From Onishia taeanensis (GTDB lineage Bacteria > Pseudomonadota > Gammaproteobacteria > Pseudomonadales > Halomonadaceae), in contig NZ_QLSX01000006.1 of NCBI RefSeq assembly GCF_003268885.1, positions 1 through 64,000 of the forward strand: a DNA stretch of 64,000 nt, written 5' to 3'. The position numbers were made by a program, and so were the translations under genes. The notes beneath the pieces are model-generated. The model was not told the DNA's origin. It saw only the letters and a list, made by a program, of their open reading frames with translations, and made no database searches. Positions 1 to 10,279 of this stretch are shown here, one piece after another; positions within the stretch are counted from its first letter, which is position 1; each line of letters starts with the position of its first letter.

Positions 1-261
1 CCGGCAATACGTGCCAAGCTCGGTCTCTGATAGAGAAGCCGTTTCAATCACCACAGCCAGCTTGGCGTCAGCTGACCAATCATCTCCGGTCTTACGGTTC
101 CCTGGCACAGGCACTCCTTGTCGGCGGCATGTTTTCAGCCAACCATACAGGGTCGCATCCGATATGCCTTCCTCGGCGGCCACCGACGCCACACTGCGGT
201 TGTCAGGCGGTAGCAGCTTCTTTAGCACCGCGGCCTTACGTTCCTCGGAATAACGTGGCAT
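1..261 (-). CDS. IS3-family transposase OrfA, partial (N-terminal 87 residues)
   Basis: This is the N-terminal part of an IS3/IS911-type OrfA. It supplies the DNA-binding half of the transposase and is normally joined to OrfB by programmed frameshifting. The minus-strand frame starts MPRYSEERKAAVLKKLLPP and carries a helix-turn-helix around residues 23-48 (VASVAAEEGISDATLYGWLK), typical of HTH_Tnp_1. The frame stays open to the window edge, so the C-terminus and OrfB cannot be seen. It sits beside a truncated helicase, which suggests that the insertion broke that gene. Confidence 0.8.
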   Translation of the reverse strand, partial: MPRYSEERKAAVLKKLLPPDNRSVASVAAEEGISDATLYGWLKTCRRQGVPVPGNRKTGDDWSADAKLAVVIETASLSETELGTYCR

Positions 262-297
262 GAACAATCCTATGCCGCCCACTCTGATGTGGATTCA
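1..297 (-). mobile_element. end of an IS3-family insertion sequence (partial)
   Basis: The element runs off the left edge of the window. Its orfA lies on the minus strand. Reading upstream of the orfA start, the sequence beginning TGAATCCACATC at about 297 has the TG start usual for IS3-family ends, and directly beyond it the truncated helicase frame resumes. The exact end is inferred because the other inverted repeat is outside the window. Confidence 0.5.
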
Positions 298-531
298 GGC
301 AAAATCGCCAACTGGACAACTAGGCTGACAGAGGGGGCATGTAAGGGTATGACATTTGAGAGGGTGTTGATAATTCCAACAAATCCTATAAAAGAGCTTG
401 TCTGCAAAGGTGTTCCACTAAAGCCCACATCAGCGGCAAGCTTCTATGTTGCTGTTACTAGAGCAAAACAAAGCGTTGCATTAGTGATGAACTACACTGG
501 AAGTGAGGAAATAGAGGCTTGGGAACCCTAA
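298..531 (+). pseudogene. C-terminal remnant of a UvrD-like superfamily 1 helicase
   Basis: Only about 78 residues of a helicase remain. Two hallmarks are visible: a motif V-like stretch CKGMTFERVLIIPTN and the motif VI core YVAVTRAK. Both occur near the C-terminus of UvrD/PcrA-type helicases. No complete gene start exists and the frame abuts the IS end, so it is very probably non-functional. Its base composition is more AT-rich than the chromosome to the right, which fits acquired DNA. UvrD-like helicases with short C-termini occur in defence loci such as Gabija, but this fragment is too short to assign. Confidence 0.7.
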
Positions 532-664
532 CTGTGGGAATGATGGGGTGGTTTCCACATTGTGTCTACGGGAGGATGCTGCACCCTGCGCGATTGAGCG
601 GAGATGGCGTTCTAACGCATTGATTTTGCATGGTGTGAGCTGAAGCAGCTTTTACAGATAGAGT

Positions 665-709
665 TTTGTAATCAGTAGATTCCGGGTTCGACTCCTGGTG
701 CCGGCACCA
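665..709 (+). other. 3' fragment of tRNA-Thr(UGU); probable attachment site of an integrated element
   Basis: The segment matches the 3' half of a tRNA-Thr from the anticodon loop onward. It has loop TTTGTAA with anticodon TGT at 667-669, a T arm with stem 682-686/694-698 around TTCGACT, the 3' acceptor strand TGCCGGC at 699-705, discriminator A and CCA at 707-709. The bases before 665 do not form a 5' anticodon stem, D arm or 5' acceptor, so this is not a complete tRNA. A tRNA 3' half starting at the anticodon loop is the classic footprint of a tyrosine integrase. The orientation implies that the intact tRNA-Thr and the integrase lie to the left, outside the window. Confidence 0.8.
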
Positions 710-744
710 TTAAGAGCAGCACACAAGTAGTTAGATATGAAGAG

Positions 745-768
745 GTCGCCCATCGAGGCGGCTTTTTT
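745..768 (+). terminator. intrinsic terminator, originally of tRNA-Thr
   Basis: The stem GTCGCC/GGCGGC with loop CATCGA is followed by six T residues. It lies 36 bases after the tRNA fragment and probably terminated the original tRNA transcript. Confidence 0.65.
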
Positions 769-1114
769 GTGAGCGTGGTAAAAACTCCCCCTAGAGCCTC
801 ATCTATCCACATCCGCCTAGCGTCAAACCTCCTTGTGGACGATTTGCCCCGTAGCGCCTTATGTCGCCCTGTGAGTGCCGTCTATAGCCAGGCTTGGGCG
901 GGTGGTCTCCACCTAACGCCACGCTTTGGTGATGCAACGACCCTTGAAATACTCGCACCCGTTCGCACATCTAAGCTGGCTGCCCCATGGCATCGCCGGG
1001 GCGGCGAACAATCACGGATCCACATCACAAGAAGAACCGACCCAAGGCCAAGTGCCGGGCTGGATCTGAACCTATTTCACAGACGCTTTTTTCAGAAGTG
1101 ATGGAGGTGATTTA

Positions 1115-2059
1115 GTGTCAGTACAGACCGCAACCCGCCAAGGTACACAAGCCACTAACGCGCCGCGTGATCCCTATCCCACGCGCTTAGCGAAGCCGTT
1201 GGACATGCCCTGGCTGAAGCGTCAGGAGCCGGTGGTGAAGGGCCGCGCCGAGGATGGCCCATTGGACCCGGGTCAGCTCGAGCGCTTCGAGCGCGAAGGC
1301 TTTCTGTTCGAACCAAACTTTCTTTCTGGGCGCGAACTCGATGAGCTGCGCGACGAGTTGAAGGCGCTGCTGGAAAACGAAGACTACGCCGGGCGTGATT
1401 TCAGTATCACTGAGCCGGGCAGCCAGGTGATCCGCTCGCTGTTTGCGGTGCACTTTCTCTCCGAGCGCTTCTCAAGGCTCGCCGAAGACGAGCGACTGAT
1501 GGGCCGCGCCCGCCAGATTCTCGGCGGCGAGCCCTACGTGCATCAATCACGCATCAACTATAAGCCGGGCTTCCAGGGCAAGGGCTTCAACTGGCACTCG
1601 GATTTCGAAACCTGGCACGCCGAGGACGGCATGCCGGCGATGAACGCTGTCAGTGCCTCGATCGTGCTCACCGACAACCACACCTTCAACGGCCCGCTGA
1701 TGCTGATTCCCGGCTCGCATCGGGTCTTCGTGCCTTGCCTTGGCGAGACGCCGGACGATCACCACAAGCAGTCGCTGAAAACACAGGAATTCGGCGTGCC
1801 GAGCCGCGAGGCGCTGACCCGGCTGATCGAGCGCCACGGCATCGAGGCGCCGACCGGTGCTGCGGGCGGGCTGTTGCTGTTTGACTGCAACACCCTGCAC
1901 GGCTCCAACGCCAACATGTCGCCTGACCCGCGCAGCAACGCTTTCTTCGTCTACAACCGCCGCGACAACGCCTGTGGCGAGCCCTATGCGGCGAAGCGCA
2001 AGCGCCCGGGTTTCCTGGCGCATCGCCCGGGAGAAAGCTGGAGCGCTCAGCAGCACTGA
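1115..2059 (+). CDS. ectD: ectoine hydroxylase EctD
   Basis: EctD is a non-haem iron(II), 2-oxoglutarate-dependent dioxygenase that converts ectoine to 5-hydroxyectoine in the cytoplasm, for osmotic and thermal protection. The 314-residue protein is near the family length. It carries the EctD signature around residues 159-202, FNWHSDFETWHAEDGMP followed by FNGPLMLIPGSH. Iron ligands are H161, D163 and H262, and R273 in SPDPRSN is placed to bind 2-oxoglutarate. The start is GTG at 1115, preceded by GGAGGTGA. The ectABC genes are not in the window, so the gene stands apart from the biosynthetic operon, as in many Halomonadaceae. Confidence 0.95.
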   Translation: MSVQTATRQGTQATNAPRDPYPTRLAKPLDMPWLKRQEPVVKGRAEDGPLDPGQLERFEREGFLFEPNFLSGRELDELRDELKALLENEDYAGRDFSITEPGSQVIRSLFAVHFLSERFSRLAEDERLMGRARQILGGEPYVHQSRINYKPGFQGKGFNWHSDFETWHAEDGMPAMNAVSASIVLTDNHTFNGPLMLIPGSHRVFVPCLGETPDDHHKQSLKTQEFGVPSREALTRLIERHGIEAPTGAAGGLLLFDCNTLHGSNANMSPDPRSNAFFVYNRRDNACGEPYAAKRKRPGFLAHRPGESWSAQQH

Positions 2060-2262
2060 GGCTGGGCTCATACCTAGAACGATGGCATAGCGCCTAGTTC
2101 TTTGGTGGCGGGCCACCTAACCAGGGCATGGGTGACGTAGACTGACGACACTCAGTCACTGCGAGGGGTGCGCATTGCTGGCATCGCTCGCTGCTTTCTC
2201 ATCGTCATCGACGCGTCATTACTACGCGCCATGCGCTGGCCCTGGTAAGGAGAATCGTCCCC

Positions 2263-2928
2263 ATGCATTTCGTGCCCCGTTTCAGCGACGGTCAGGACTT
2301 TCCCCATGCACTCGGCAAGATCGTCTGCGTGGGGCGCAACTACGCCGAGCATGCCAAGGAACTGGATAACCCGGTGCCGAGTTCGCCGCTGTTGTTTATC
2401 AAGCCGGCCACGGCGGCGGTGCCCTTGAAGGAGCCGATCGATATCGCCCTGTCGCGCGGCGAGGTGCATTTCGAGACCGAGCTTGCGCTGCTGATCGGCG
2501 AGTCACTCACCGAGGCGAGCCCCCAGCAAGCCGAGCAGGCGGTGGCCGGCATCGGCCTGGCGCTGGACCTGACCCTGCGCGACGTGCAGAGCCGACTCAA
2601 GGAAAAGGGCCACCCCTGGGAGATCGCCAAAGCCTTCGACGGGGCCTGCCCGCTGTCGCCTTTCCTGCGCCTTAACGGCCCGCTGGACTGGTCGAGCCTT
2701 CATTTCTCGCTGGATATCAACGACGAGCGCCGCCAGACCGGCGACACCGCGGACCTGCTGTTTCCGATCCCCGAGTTGCTGGCCGAGATGAGCCGCCACT
2801 TCACACTTTCGCCCGGCGATGTGGTGCTGACCGGCACCCCGGCAGGCGTCGGTCGGCTGCCCCGCGATGCCGATCTGCATTTCGATCTCAACGGCTGGCT
2901 CGAGCTCGATACTCGCGTCGCGCCCTGA
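2263..2928 (+). CDS. fumarylacetoacetate hydrolase family protein (YcgM-like)
   Basis: The 221-residue protein belongs to the single-domain FAH family of E. coli YcgM, whose members cleave or decarboxylate acylpyruvate-type substrates in the cytosol. The start FVPRFSDGQ and the early CVGRNYAEHAKEL block are characteristic. The divalent-metal ligands expected for the family are visible as E71 and E73 (HFETELA) and D102 (LALDLTLRDVQ). The start ATG follows AAGGAG at good spacing. The true substrate cannot be read from the sequence; it could be an acylpyruvase or oxaloacetate decarboxylase. Confidence 0.88.
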   Translation: MHFVPRFSDGQDFPHALGKIVCVGRNYAEHAKELDNPVPSSPLLFIKPATAAVPLKEPIDIALSRGEVHFETELALLIGESLTEASPQQAEQAVAGIGLALDLTLRDVQSRLKEKGHPWEIAKAFDGACPLSPFLRLNGPLDWSSLHFSLDINDERRQTGDTADLLFPIPELLAEMSRHFTLSPGDVVLTGTPAGVGRLPRDADLHFDLNGWLELDTRVAP

Positions 2929-2989
2929 GGCTCGCCCGTGCCGATGGCGCCGAAGTCGTGCTGACCGTGCCCGGCACAGGATAATGACA

Positions 2990-3015
2990 GCGCCCCGCCG
3001 CAGCCGGCGGGGCGC
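2990..3015 (+). terminator. hairpin terminator after the FAH-family gene
   Basis: A perfect 11-bp stem, GCGCCCCGCCG/CGGCGGGGCGC, closes on loop CAGC. There is no T tract, so termination is probable but may be inefficient. Confidence 0.5.
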
Positions 3016-3112
3016 GTCGCTGAAAGGAGGCCTGGCCGCGTCGGCGCTGCGTGACATGTGCCGCCAAGGGGCTGTGCTAGGTTGTCGAGACCGTCACGCA
3101 GGAGGCTAACCG

Positions 3113-5086
3113 ATGCCCCACCAGACCCACCCCTTGCTCTCCAACCGTCCCTTTACTGAGAAGGGCAAGGTCGTCTCCGCCCAGGAGGCGGTGAACCTGA
3201 TTCGCGATGGCGATGCCGTGGCCACTGGTGGCTTCGTCGGCATCGGCTTTGCCGAGCATCTGGCGGTGGCGCTGGAGGAGCGCTTCGTGACGACCGGCCA
3301 GCCGCGGGACCTCACCCTGATGTATGCCGCCGGCCAGGGCGACGGCAAGAACCGCGGGCTCAACCATCTGGGGCACGAGGGACTGGTGGCCAGGGTGATC
3401 GGTGGCCACTGGGGGCTGGTGCCCAAGCTGCAGAAGCTGGCCATCGAGGGCCGCATTCAGGCCTGGAATCTGCCTCAGGGGGTCATCTCTCATCTGTTTC
3501 GCGACATCGCCGCCGGCAAGCCGGGCACGCTGAGCCGGGTGGGTCTCGGCACCTTCGTCGACCCGCGCCTGGGCGGTGGGCGTATCAACGACGTGACCAC
3601 CGAGGAGCGGGTGTCGCTGCTGCCCATCGATGGCGAGGAATACCTGTTCTACAAGGCCCTGCCGCTGCAGGTGGCCCTGCTGCGCGGCACCACCGCCGAC
3701 ACCCTTGGCAACATCAGCATGGAGCGCGAGGCGCTGATCATGGAGTCGCTGGCTATCGCCACGGCGGTGCACAACTCCGGTGGCCTGGTGATCGTGCAGG
3801 TCGAGCGGCTGGCCAAGCGTGGCTCCCTGCCGGCGCAGAGCGTGCGTATCCCCGGCATCCTGGTTGACTGCGTGGTGGTCTGCGACGACCCGGAGCACCA
3901 CTGGCAAACGTTCGGCACCCGCTACAACCCGGCCTATTCGGGCGAGATCAAGGCGCCGATGGCCGCCCCCGAGCCGATTCCGCTGTCGGCTCGCAAGATC
4001 ATCGCCCGCCGCGCGGCCTTCGAGCTCAAGCCTAATAGCGTGGTCAACCTGGGCATCGGTATGCCCGAGGGCGTCGGCCCGGTGGCCAGCGAAGAGCGGG
4101 TGCTTGAGCTGATGACCCTGACCGCCGAGCCCGGTGTGATCGGCGGACTGCCCGCCAGCGGGCTCAACTTCGGCGCGGCGCTGAACGTTCAGGCAATCAT
4201 CGACCAGCCGGCTCAGTTCGACTTCTACGACGGCGGCGGCCTGGATATCGCCTTTCTGGGCATGGCGCAGGTCGATGGCCAGGGCAACGTCAACGTCTCG
4301 AAGTTCGGGCCCCGGCTGGCCGGCGCCGGCGGCTTCATCAACATCAGCCAGAACGCCCGCCGGGTGGTGTTCATGGGCACCTTCGTGGCGGCGGTCGAGG
4401 AGCTTGCCATCGTCGATGGCGAGGTGAGGGTCGGCGAGGGTGGGGTGAAGAAGTTCGTGGCAAGCGTCGAGCAGCGCACCTTCAGCGGCGCGCTGGCCGC
4501 CGCCGAGTCCAAGCCGGTGCTCTACGTGACCGAGCGCTGCGTGTTCCGCCTGACCGCCGAGGGCCTGGTGCTCGATGAAATCGCCCCCGGGGTGGATCTC
4601 GAGCGGGACGTGCTGGCGTTGATGGACTTCAAGCCGCTGATGCCGGTGCCGCCGCGGCTGATGGATGCGCGCATCTTTCGTGACGAGGCAATGGGCCTGC
4701 GCGAGTACCTTCTGGATCAGCCGCTGGCCCAGCGCTTCACCTTCGATGCGGCAGAAGAGGTGTTCTTCATCAACTTCGAGAACCTGAAGATCAGCGCTCA
4801 AGCGGACATCGACGCCATCCGCGAGACCGTCGAAGCCTGGCTGACACCGCTTCAGCGCAAGGTCTATGCCATCGTCAATTACGACCACTTCCGCATCGAC
4901 GAGGACCTGCTGGGCGCCTACACGGAGATGGTCAGCGACCTGGAGGCGCGCTTCTATTCGAAGGTTACCCGCTACACCACCAGCGTATTCCTGCGCATGA
5001 AACTCGGCGATGCCTTCGAGGCGCGCTCGGTCGCCGCGCATATCTACGAAAGCGCCGAGGAGGCCCGGGCGCACCTGAAGCCCTAG
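3113..5086 (+). CDS. acyl-CoA:acetate/3-ketoacid CoA-transferase, fused alpha-beta
   Basis: This cytosolic enzyme moves CoA between acyl-CoA and a carboxylic acid through a glutamyl-CoA thioester. The alpha and beta halves of family I CoA-transferases are fused, as in E. coli YdiF. The alpha half shows GGFVGIGFAEHL (39-50). The beta half begins near residue 295 with NLGIGMPEGV (312-321). E339 in TAEPGVIGG is the likely catalytic glutamate. At 657 residues it is longer than YdiF (about 530) because of a C-terminal extension of roughly 120 residues with no domain I recognise. The substrate is unknown; short-chain or branched acyl-CoA is plausible. Confidence 0.88.
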   Translation: MPHQTHPLLSNRPFTEKGKVVSAQEAVNLIRDGDAVATGGFVGIGFAEHLAVALEERFVTTGQPRDLTLMYAAGQGDGKNRGLNHLGHEGLVARVIGGHWGLVPKLQKLAIEGRIQAWNLPQGVISHLFRDIAAGKPGTLSRVGLGTFVDPRLGGGRINDVTTEERVSLLPIDGEEYLFYKALPLQVALLRGTTADTLGNISMEREALIMESLAIATAVHNSGGLVIVQVERLAKRGSLPAQSVRIPGILVDCVVVCDDPEHHWQTFGTRYNPAYSGEIKAPMAAPEPIPLSARKIIARRAAFELKPNSVVNLGIGMPEGVGPVASEERVLELMTLTAEPGVIGGLPASGLNFGAALNVQAIIDQPAQFDFYDGGGLDIAFLGMAQVDGQGNVNVSKFGPRLAGAGGFINISQNARRVVFMGTFVAAVEELAIVDGEVRVGEGGVKKFVASVEQRTFSGALAAAESKPVLYVTERCVFRLTAEGLVLDEIAPGVDLERDVLALMDFKPLMPVPPRLMDARIFRDEAMGLREYLLDQPLAQRFTFDAAEEVFFINFENLKISAQADIDAIRETVEAWLTPLQRKVYAIVNYDHFRIDEDLLGAYTEMVSDLEARFYSKVTRYTTSVFLRMKLGDAFEARSVAAHIYESAEEARAHLKP

Positions 5087-5133
5087 CTGAGAGGCGGCCA
5101 GAGGGGACCAGAGGAGAGTAGGGCCCGGCCAAC

Positions 5134-5179
5134 ACGACACCGCCCCGCCAGTGAGCTGCCACTGGCGGGGCGGTGTCGT
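5134..5179. terminator. bidirectional terminator between CoA-transferase and speA
   Basis: A perfect 20-bp inverted repeat (5134-5153 and 5160-5179) closes on loop AGCTGC. It sits between two convergent genes and probably serves both, although neither side has a long T tract. Confidence 0.75.
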
Positions 5180-5229
5180 TTGCGATGGTCTGATATGGGC
5201 AAGTCGCTCAAGCGGGGGCTGAACGGCGA

Positions 5230-7131
5230 TCAGCCCAGATAGGTATAGCTCTTGAGCCCGGCATGCAGGTCGTCGAGGAAGGCGCGGCGCTGCGCTTCAG
5301 GTAGGTCGCTGGCCTCGAGCTGGCGGCTCAGATGGCGGCGCAGCACCTCGGCATCGAAGTTGACGTAGCCGAGCACCTTGGCCACGTCGTCACCCTGGAT
5401 CGGCTCGGAGAGCACCCAGTCTCCGTTGGCGTCCAGTGCGGCATCCACCGAGTCGGTGTCGCCGAACAGGTTGTGCAGGTCGCCGAGGATTTCCTGATAG
5501 GCGCCGACCAGGAAGAAGCCGAGCAGTTTCTCGTCGTCGTGCTGCCAGTCCGGCAGCGGCAGGGTGGCCTCGACGCCCTGGCCGTCGACGTAGCTGTCGA
5601 TGCGCCCGTCGCTGTCGCAGGTGATGTCCTGCACCACGGCGCGGCGGGTTGGTTCCCGGTCGAGCCCCGAGAGTGGCAGCACCGGGAAGATCTGCTGAAT
5701 GCCCCACACGTCGGGTACCGACTGGAACAGCGAGAAATTGACGAACAGCTTGTCGGCGAGCTTCTCTGCCAGCTCGTCGAGGATCTCCCGGTGGGCGCGG
5801 TTGCGGGCATCGAGCTGGCCACGCAGCCGGCCACAGGCGGCGAAGTAGACGGCCTCGCCCTCGGCGCGGGCGGTGATGTCAGCAAGGCCCAGCACGAAGC
5901 GGTCCTGCAGCTCGGCCATCGCCTGCACCAGGTCGTGGTAGGCCTCGACCAGACCACGAGGCTCCTGGCTGGCCGCCAGTTGGTCGTGCACTCGCCACAG
6001 CTCCTGCACTTCGCCGTCCTGAGACGTGCGCGACGCCGGGGGCGCTTCACCGATGCGCTCTTCGCCGATCACGTTGGTGATCAGCACCGCGTGGTGGGCG
6101 GTCAGGGCGCGGCCTGATTCGCTGATCAGGTGCGGGTGGGGCAGGCCCTCGGCATCGCAGGCCTGGCGGAAGGCGGCGACCACGTTGCCGGCGTATTCGC
6201 GCATCGAGTAGTTGATCGAGCATTCGCTGCGTGAGCGGGTGCCCTCGTAGTCGATGCCGAGCCCGCCGCCGACATCGACGGTATCCACCGGCGCGCCAAG
6301 CTCACGCAGGCTCTGGTAGAAGCGGGCGCACTCGCGCAGGCCGCGCTGGATGTCGCGGATGTTGGCGATCTGCGAGCCCAGGTGGAAGTGCACCAGCTGC
6401 AGGCTCTCGAGAGAGTCGGCCTCGCGCAAGCGCTCGACCACCTCGAGGATCTGGCTGGCGGTGAGTCCGAACTTGGACTTCTCGCCGCCGGTGTTCTGCC
6501 ACTTGCCCTTGCCCACCGAGGCGAGCCGGGCACGCAGGCCGATGCGCGGCGTGATCTCGAGGCGGCGAGCCTCTTCAAGAATCAGCTCCAGCTCTGAGAA
6601 CTTCTCGACCACCAGGTAGACCTTGTGGCCAAGCTTTTCGCCCATCAGTGCCAGGCGCACGTACTCGCGATCCTTGTAGCCGTTGCAGACGATCAGCGAG
6701 GGGCCGTCGCCGGAGAGGGCGAGCACCGCGAGCAGCTCTGGCTTGCTGCCGGCTTCCAGACCGACGCGGCCGCGCCCGCGCTCCTGGGTGGCGAGAATCT
6801 CCTCGACCACCCGGCGCTGCTGGTTGACCTTGATCGGGTAGACGGCGGTGTAGCCGCCGCCGTAGGTCTCGTCCTGCATCACGGAGTCGAAGGCCGCGCA
6901 GAGCTGTTCGACCCGGTCGTGAAGGATATCGGTGAAGCGCACCAGCACCGGCAGGCGCAGGCCTGCCGCGCGCAGCTCGTCGACCAGGCCGTCCAGCGGC
7001 AGGCTGGGGCCTTCCACCTCGCTGCCCAGCGGGCGCACCAGGGCATGGCCCTGGTCATCGACGTCGAAATAGCCGCTGCCCCACTGGTCGATGTTGTAGG
7101 TGCGTCGTGCCTTGGCGGCGGGTGAGGTCAT
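5230..7131 (-). CDS. speA: biosynthetic arginine decarboxylase SpeA
   Basis: SpeA is a PLP enzyme of fold III that decarboxylates L-arginine to agmatine, the entry to putrescine synthesis. The protein starts MTSPAAKARRTYNIDQWG and is about 633 residues, close to the 630-660 usual in gammaproteobacteria. The PLP lysine is K101 in AVYPIKVNQQ. Other family blocks are SKFGL, LVHFHLGSQ, VDVGGGLGIDYEG, and DITCDSDG with the active-site cysteine. The frame is open further upstream through a hexamer repeat, but AGGAG lies just before the ATG at 7131, so the shorter start is chosen. It lies 76 bases after the glycosyltransferase gene on the same strand. Confidence 0.95.
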   Translation of the reverse strand: MTSPAAKARRTYNIDQWGSGYFDVDDQGHALVRPLGSEVEGPSLPLDGLVDELRAAGLRLPVLVRFTDILHDRVEQLCAAFDSVMQDETYGGGYTAVYPIKVNQQRRVVEEILATQERGRGRVGLEAGSKPELLAVLALSGDGPSLIVCNGYKDREYVRLALMGEKLGHKVYLVVEKFSELELILEEARRLEITPRIGLRARLASVGKGKWQNTGGEKSKFGLTASQILEVVERLREADSLESLQLVHFHLGSQIANIRDIQRGLRECARFYQSLRELGAPVDTVDVGGGLGIDYEGTRSRSECSINYSMREYAGNVVAAFRQACDAEGLPHPHLISESGRALTAHHAVLITNVIGEERIGEAPPASRTSQDGEVQELWRVHDQLAASQEPRGLVEAYHDLVQAMAELQDRFVLGLADITARAEGEAVYFAACGRLRGQLDARNRAHREILDELAEKLADKLFVNFSLFQSVPDVWGIQQIFPVLPLSGLDREPTRRAVVQDITCDSDGRIDSYVDGQGVEATLPLPDWQHDDEKLLGFFLVGAYQEILGDLHNLFGDTDSVDAALDANGDWVLSEPIQGDDVAKVLGYVNFDAEVLRRHLSRQLEASDLPEAQRRAFLDDLHAGLKSYTYLG

Positions 7132-7207
7132 GTCGCTCTCCTGAGCTGGCCTGAGCCGGCGCGATGACGGAAACGGAGCCGCATTATGACGCGGGGCAGC
7201 GCGACTG

Positions 7208-8929
<1,722 letters not shown>

Positions 8930-9121
8930 TAGGGCTCCTTGGCGCTAGGCCTCTCTGTTCGCGATGCAATGCGATATGTAACGCACTCGACATGGGCCGC
9001 ATGGGTGACGGCGTGGCGTCCTGGATAAGCGGCGAAACACCTTATCGGCCATGACTTAACGCAACCTTAGCGTTTTCCGGACAGCATGCCGAGCGGTGAG
9101 GGGGTGACGCCGCAAACGACG

Positions 9122-9148
9122 ATGCCCGCCAAATCCGTCGGCGGGCGT
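9122..9148 (-). terminator. hairpin downstream of thrB
   Basis: The stem ATGCCCGCC/GGCGGGCGT, with one G-T pair, closes on a 9-base loop 40 bases beyond the thrB stop. There is no good T tract. Confidence 0.4.
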
Positions 9149-9187
9149 CATGGGGCTGACTCGAGTTCGTGCGTCGCCGGTGTGCGA

Positions 9188-10135
9188 TCAGGCCGGCAGC
9201 GGCAGGGCACCCTCGAGGCGCTGGCCGAGGATGGTGCGGAAGCGCTCGGGGTCGTGGGGCGTGAGGTCGTGAGCCGGCGGGTCCACGTAGACCACCAGCA
9301 GCCGCGAGAGCCAATAGCGCAGTGCGGTCATGCGCAGCATCATCGGCCAGGCATCCCGCTCGTTGCTGGTCAGCGTTCGGCGGGCCTGATAAGCCGAGAG
9401 GATGGCGTCGTGGCGCTCCTTGTTCAGGCGCCCGTCGTCGTCGGTGGCCCAGTCGTTGATGACGATCGCCAGATCGAAGAGCAGGTCGCCGGTGCAGCCG
9501 TTGTAGAAGTCGATGAGGCCACCCAGCCGCTCGCCGTCGAACAGGGTGTTGTCGCGGAACAGGTCGCCGTGGATGGCGCCCTGGGGCAGGTCGGGCGCAT
9601 CGCCGAAGAAGACCTGGTAGGCGTCGATCTCATCGCTCATCAGCGTCTGGTCTTCAGGAGAGAGGTAGGCCAATACCCGGTGGTGCATGGGGACCAGCCA
9701 GTGCAGGTCGCGGGGGTTGGGGCGCTGTCCCTCAAAGTGGCGCGACACGGCGTGCATGTGGCCGAGGGCATCGCCGAGTGCACTGCACTGCGCGGTGCTC
9801 GGCGCGCTGGGGTGCTTGCCGGGCAAACGCGGAAACAGCAGCGCGGGCTTGCCGGCGAGGCTCTGCAAGGCGACCCCATCGCGGTCGTGAAGCGGGCCGG
9901 GCACCGGCAGGCGGTGCTCGTCCAGGTAGTCGAGCAGGTCGACGAAGAACGGCAGTTCCTCGTGCTCGCCCTGCTCGAACAGCGTCAGTACCAGCTCACG
10001 GGAGTCGGTGGTCACGAAATAGGTGGTGTTCTCGGTACCGCTGGCCACGCCCTTCAGCCCCGTCAGGGAGCCTGCCTCGAAGCGTGTCAGGAAGTCCGCG
10101 ACCTGCGCGTCGTCAAGCGGGGTGAATACGGCCAT
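9188..10135 (-). CDS. thrB: homoserine kinase ThrB (Pseudomonas type)
   Basis: The enzyme phosphorylates homoserine in threonine synthesis. This 315-residue form has the aminoglycoside-phosphotransferase fold used in Pseudomonas and relatives, not the GHMP fold of E. coli ThrB. The start AVFTPLDDAQVADFL and the block GVASGTENTTYFVTT are typical. The catalytic loop is HGDLFRDNTLFDG with the catalytic Asp, followed by the metal-binding region GLIDFYNGCTGDLLFDLAI. GAGAGA precedes the ATG. The thrB-DUF2782-polA neighbourhood is recurrent in related gammaproteobacteria. Confidence 0.93.
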   Translation of the reverse strand: MAVFTPLDDAQVADFLTRFEAGSLTGLKGVASGTENTTYFVTTDSRELVLTLFEQGEHEELPFFVDLLDYLDEHRLPVPGPLHDRDGVALQSLAGKPALLFPRLPGKHPSAPSTAQCSALGDALGHMHAVSRHFEGQRPNPRDLHWLVPMHHRVLAYLSPEDQTLMSDEIDAYQVFFGDAPDLPQGAIHGDLFRDNTLFDGERLGGLIDFYNGCTGDLLFDLAIVINDWATDDDGRLNKERHDAILSAYQARRTLTSNERDAWPMMLRMTALRYWLSRLLVVYVDPPAHDLTPHDPERFRTILGQRLEGALPLPA

Positions 10136-10279
10136 GTCTCTCTCGCCCGGAATGCCAAACGGAACATTGTACCGGCTTGCCGGCGCGATGCACGGCCCAC
10201 GTCATCAGTCCTTCGGCTGGGGCAAGTCCTGTGATTGAAACAGGCTCTTAAGCCAACAGGTTCTGTGCCGAGCGCCGAC

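Larger units (their letters stand above)
532..1114. other. intergenic, island boundary to ectD
   Basis: The stretch contains the tRNA-Thr fragment and a terminator, annotated separately. An open frame at 769-1101 has no recognisable domain and no convincing ribosome-binding site, and I do not call it. No promoter for ectD could be assigned by eye. Confidence 0.4.

Noticed and set aside
665-709. A complete tRNA-Thr gene
   Set aside because: The 5' acceptor, D arm and 5' half of the anticodon stem are missing, so only the 3' half is present.
769-1101. 110-codon open frame between the island boundary and ectD
   Set aside because: No domain, no good start signal, composition not gene-like.
3077-5140. 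Long minus-strand open frame (687 codons) antisense to the CoA-transferase
   Set aside because: It is a shadow of a GC-rich gene: the opposite strand has a complete, recognisable enzyme, and the translation here is rich in His, Arg and Gln without any domain.
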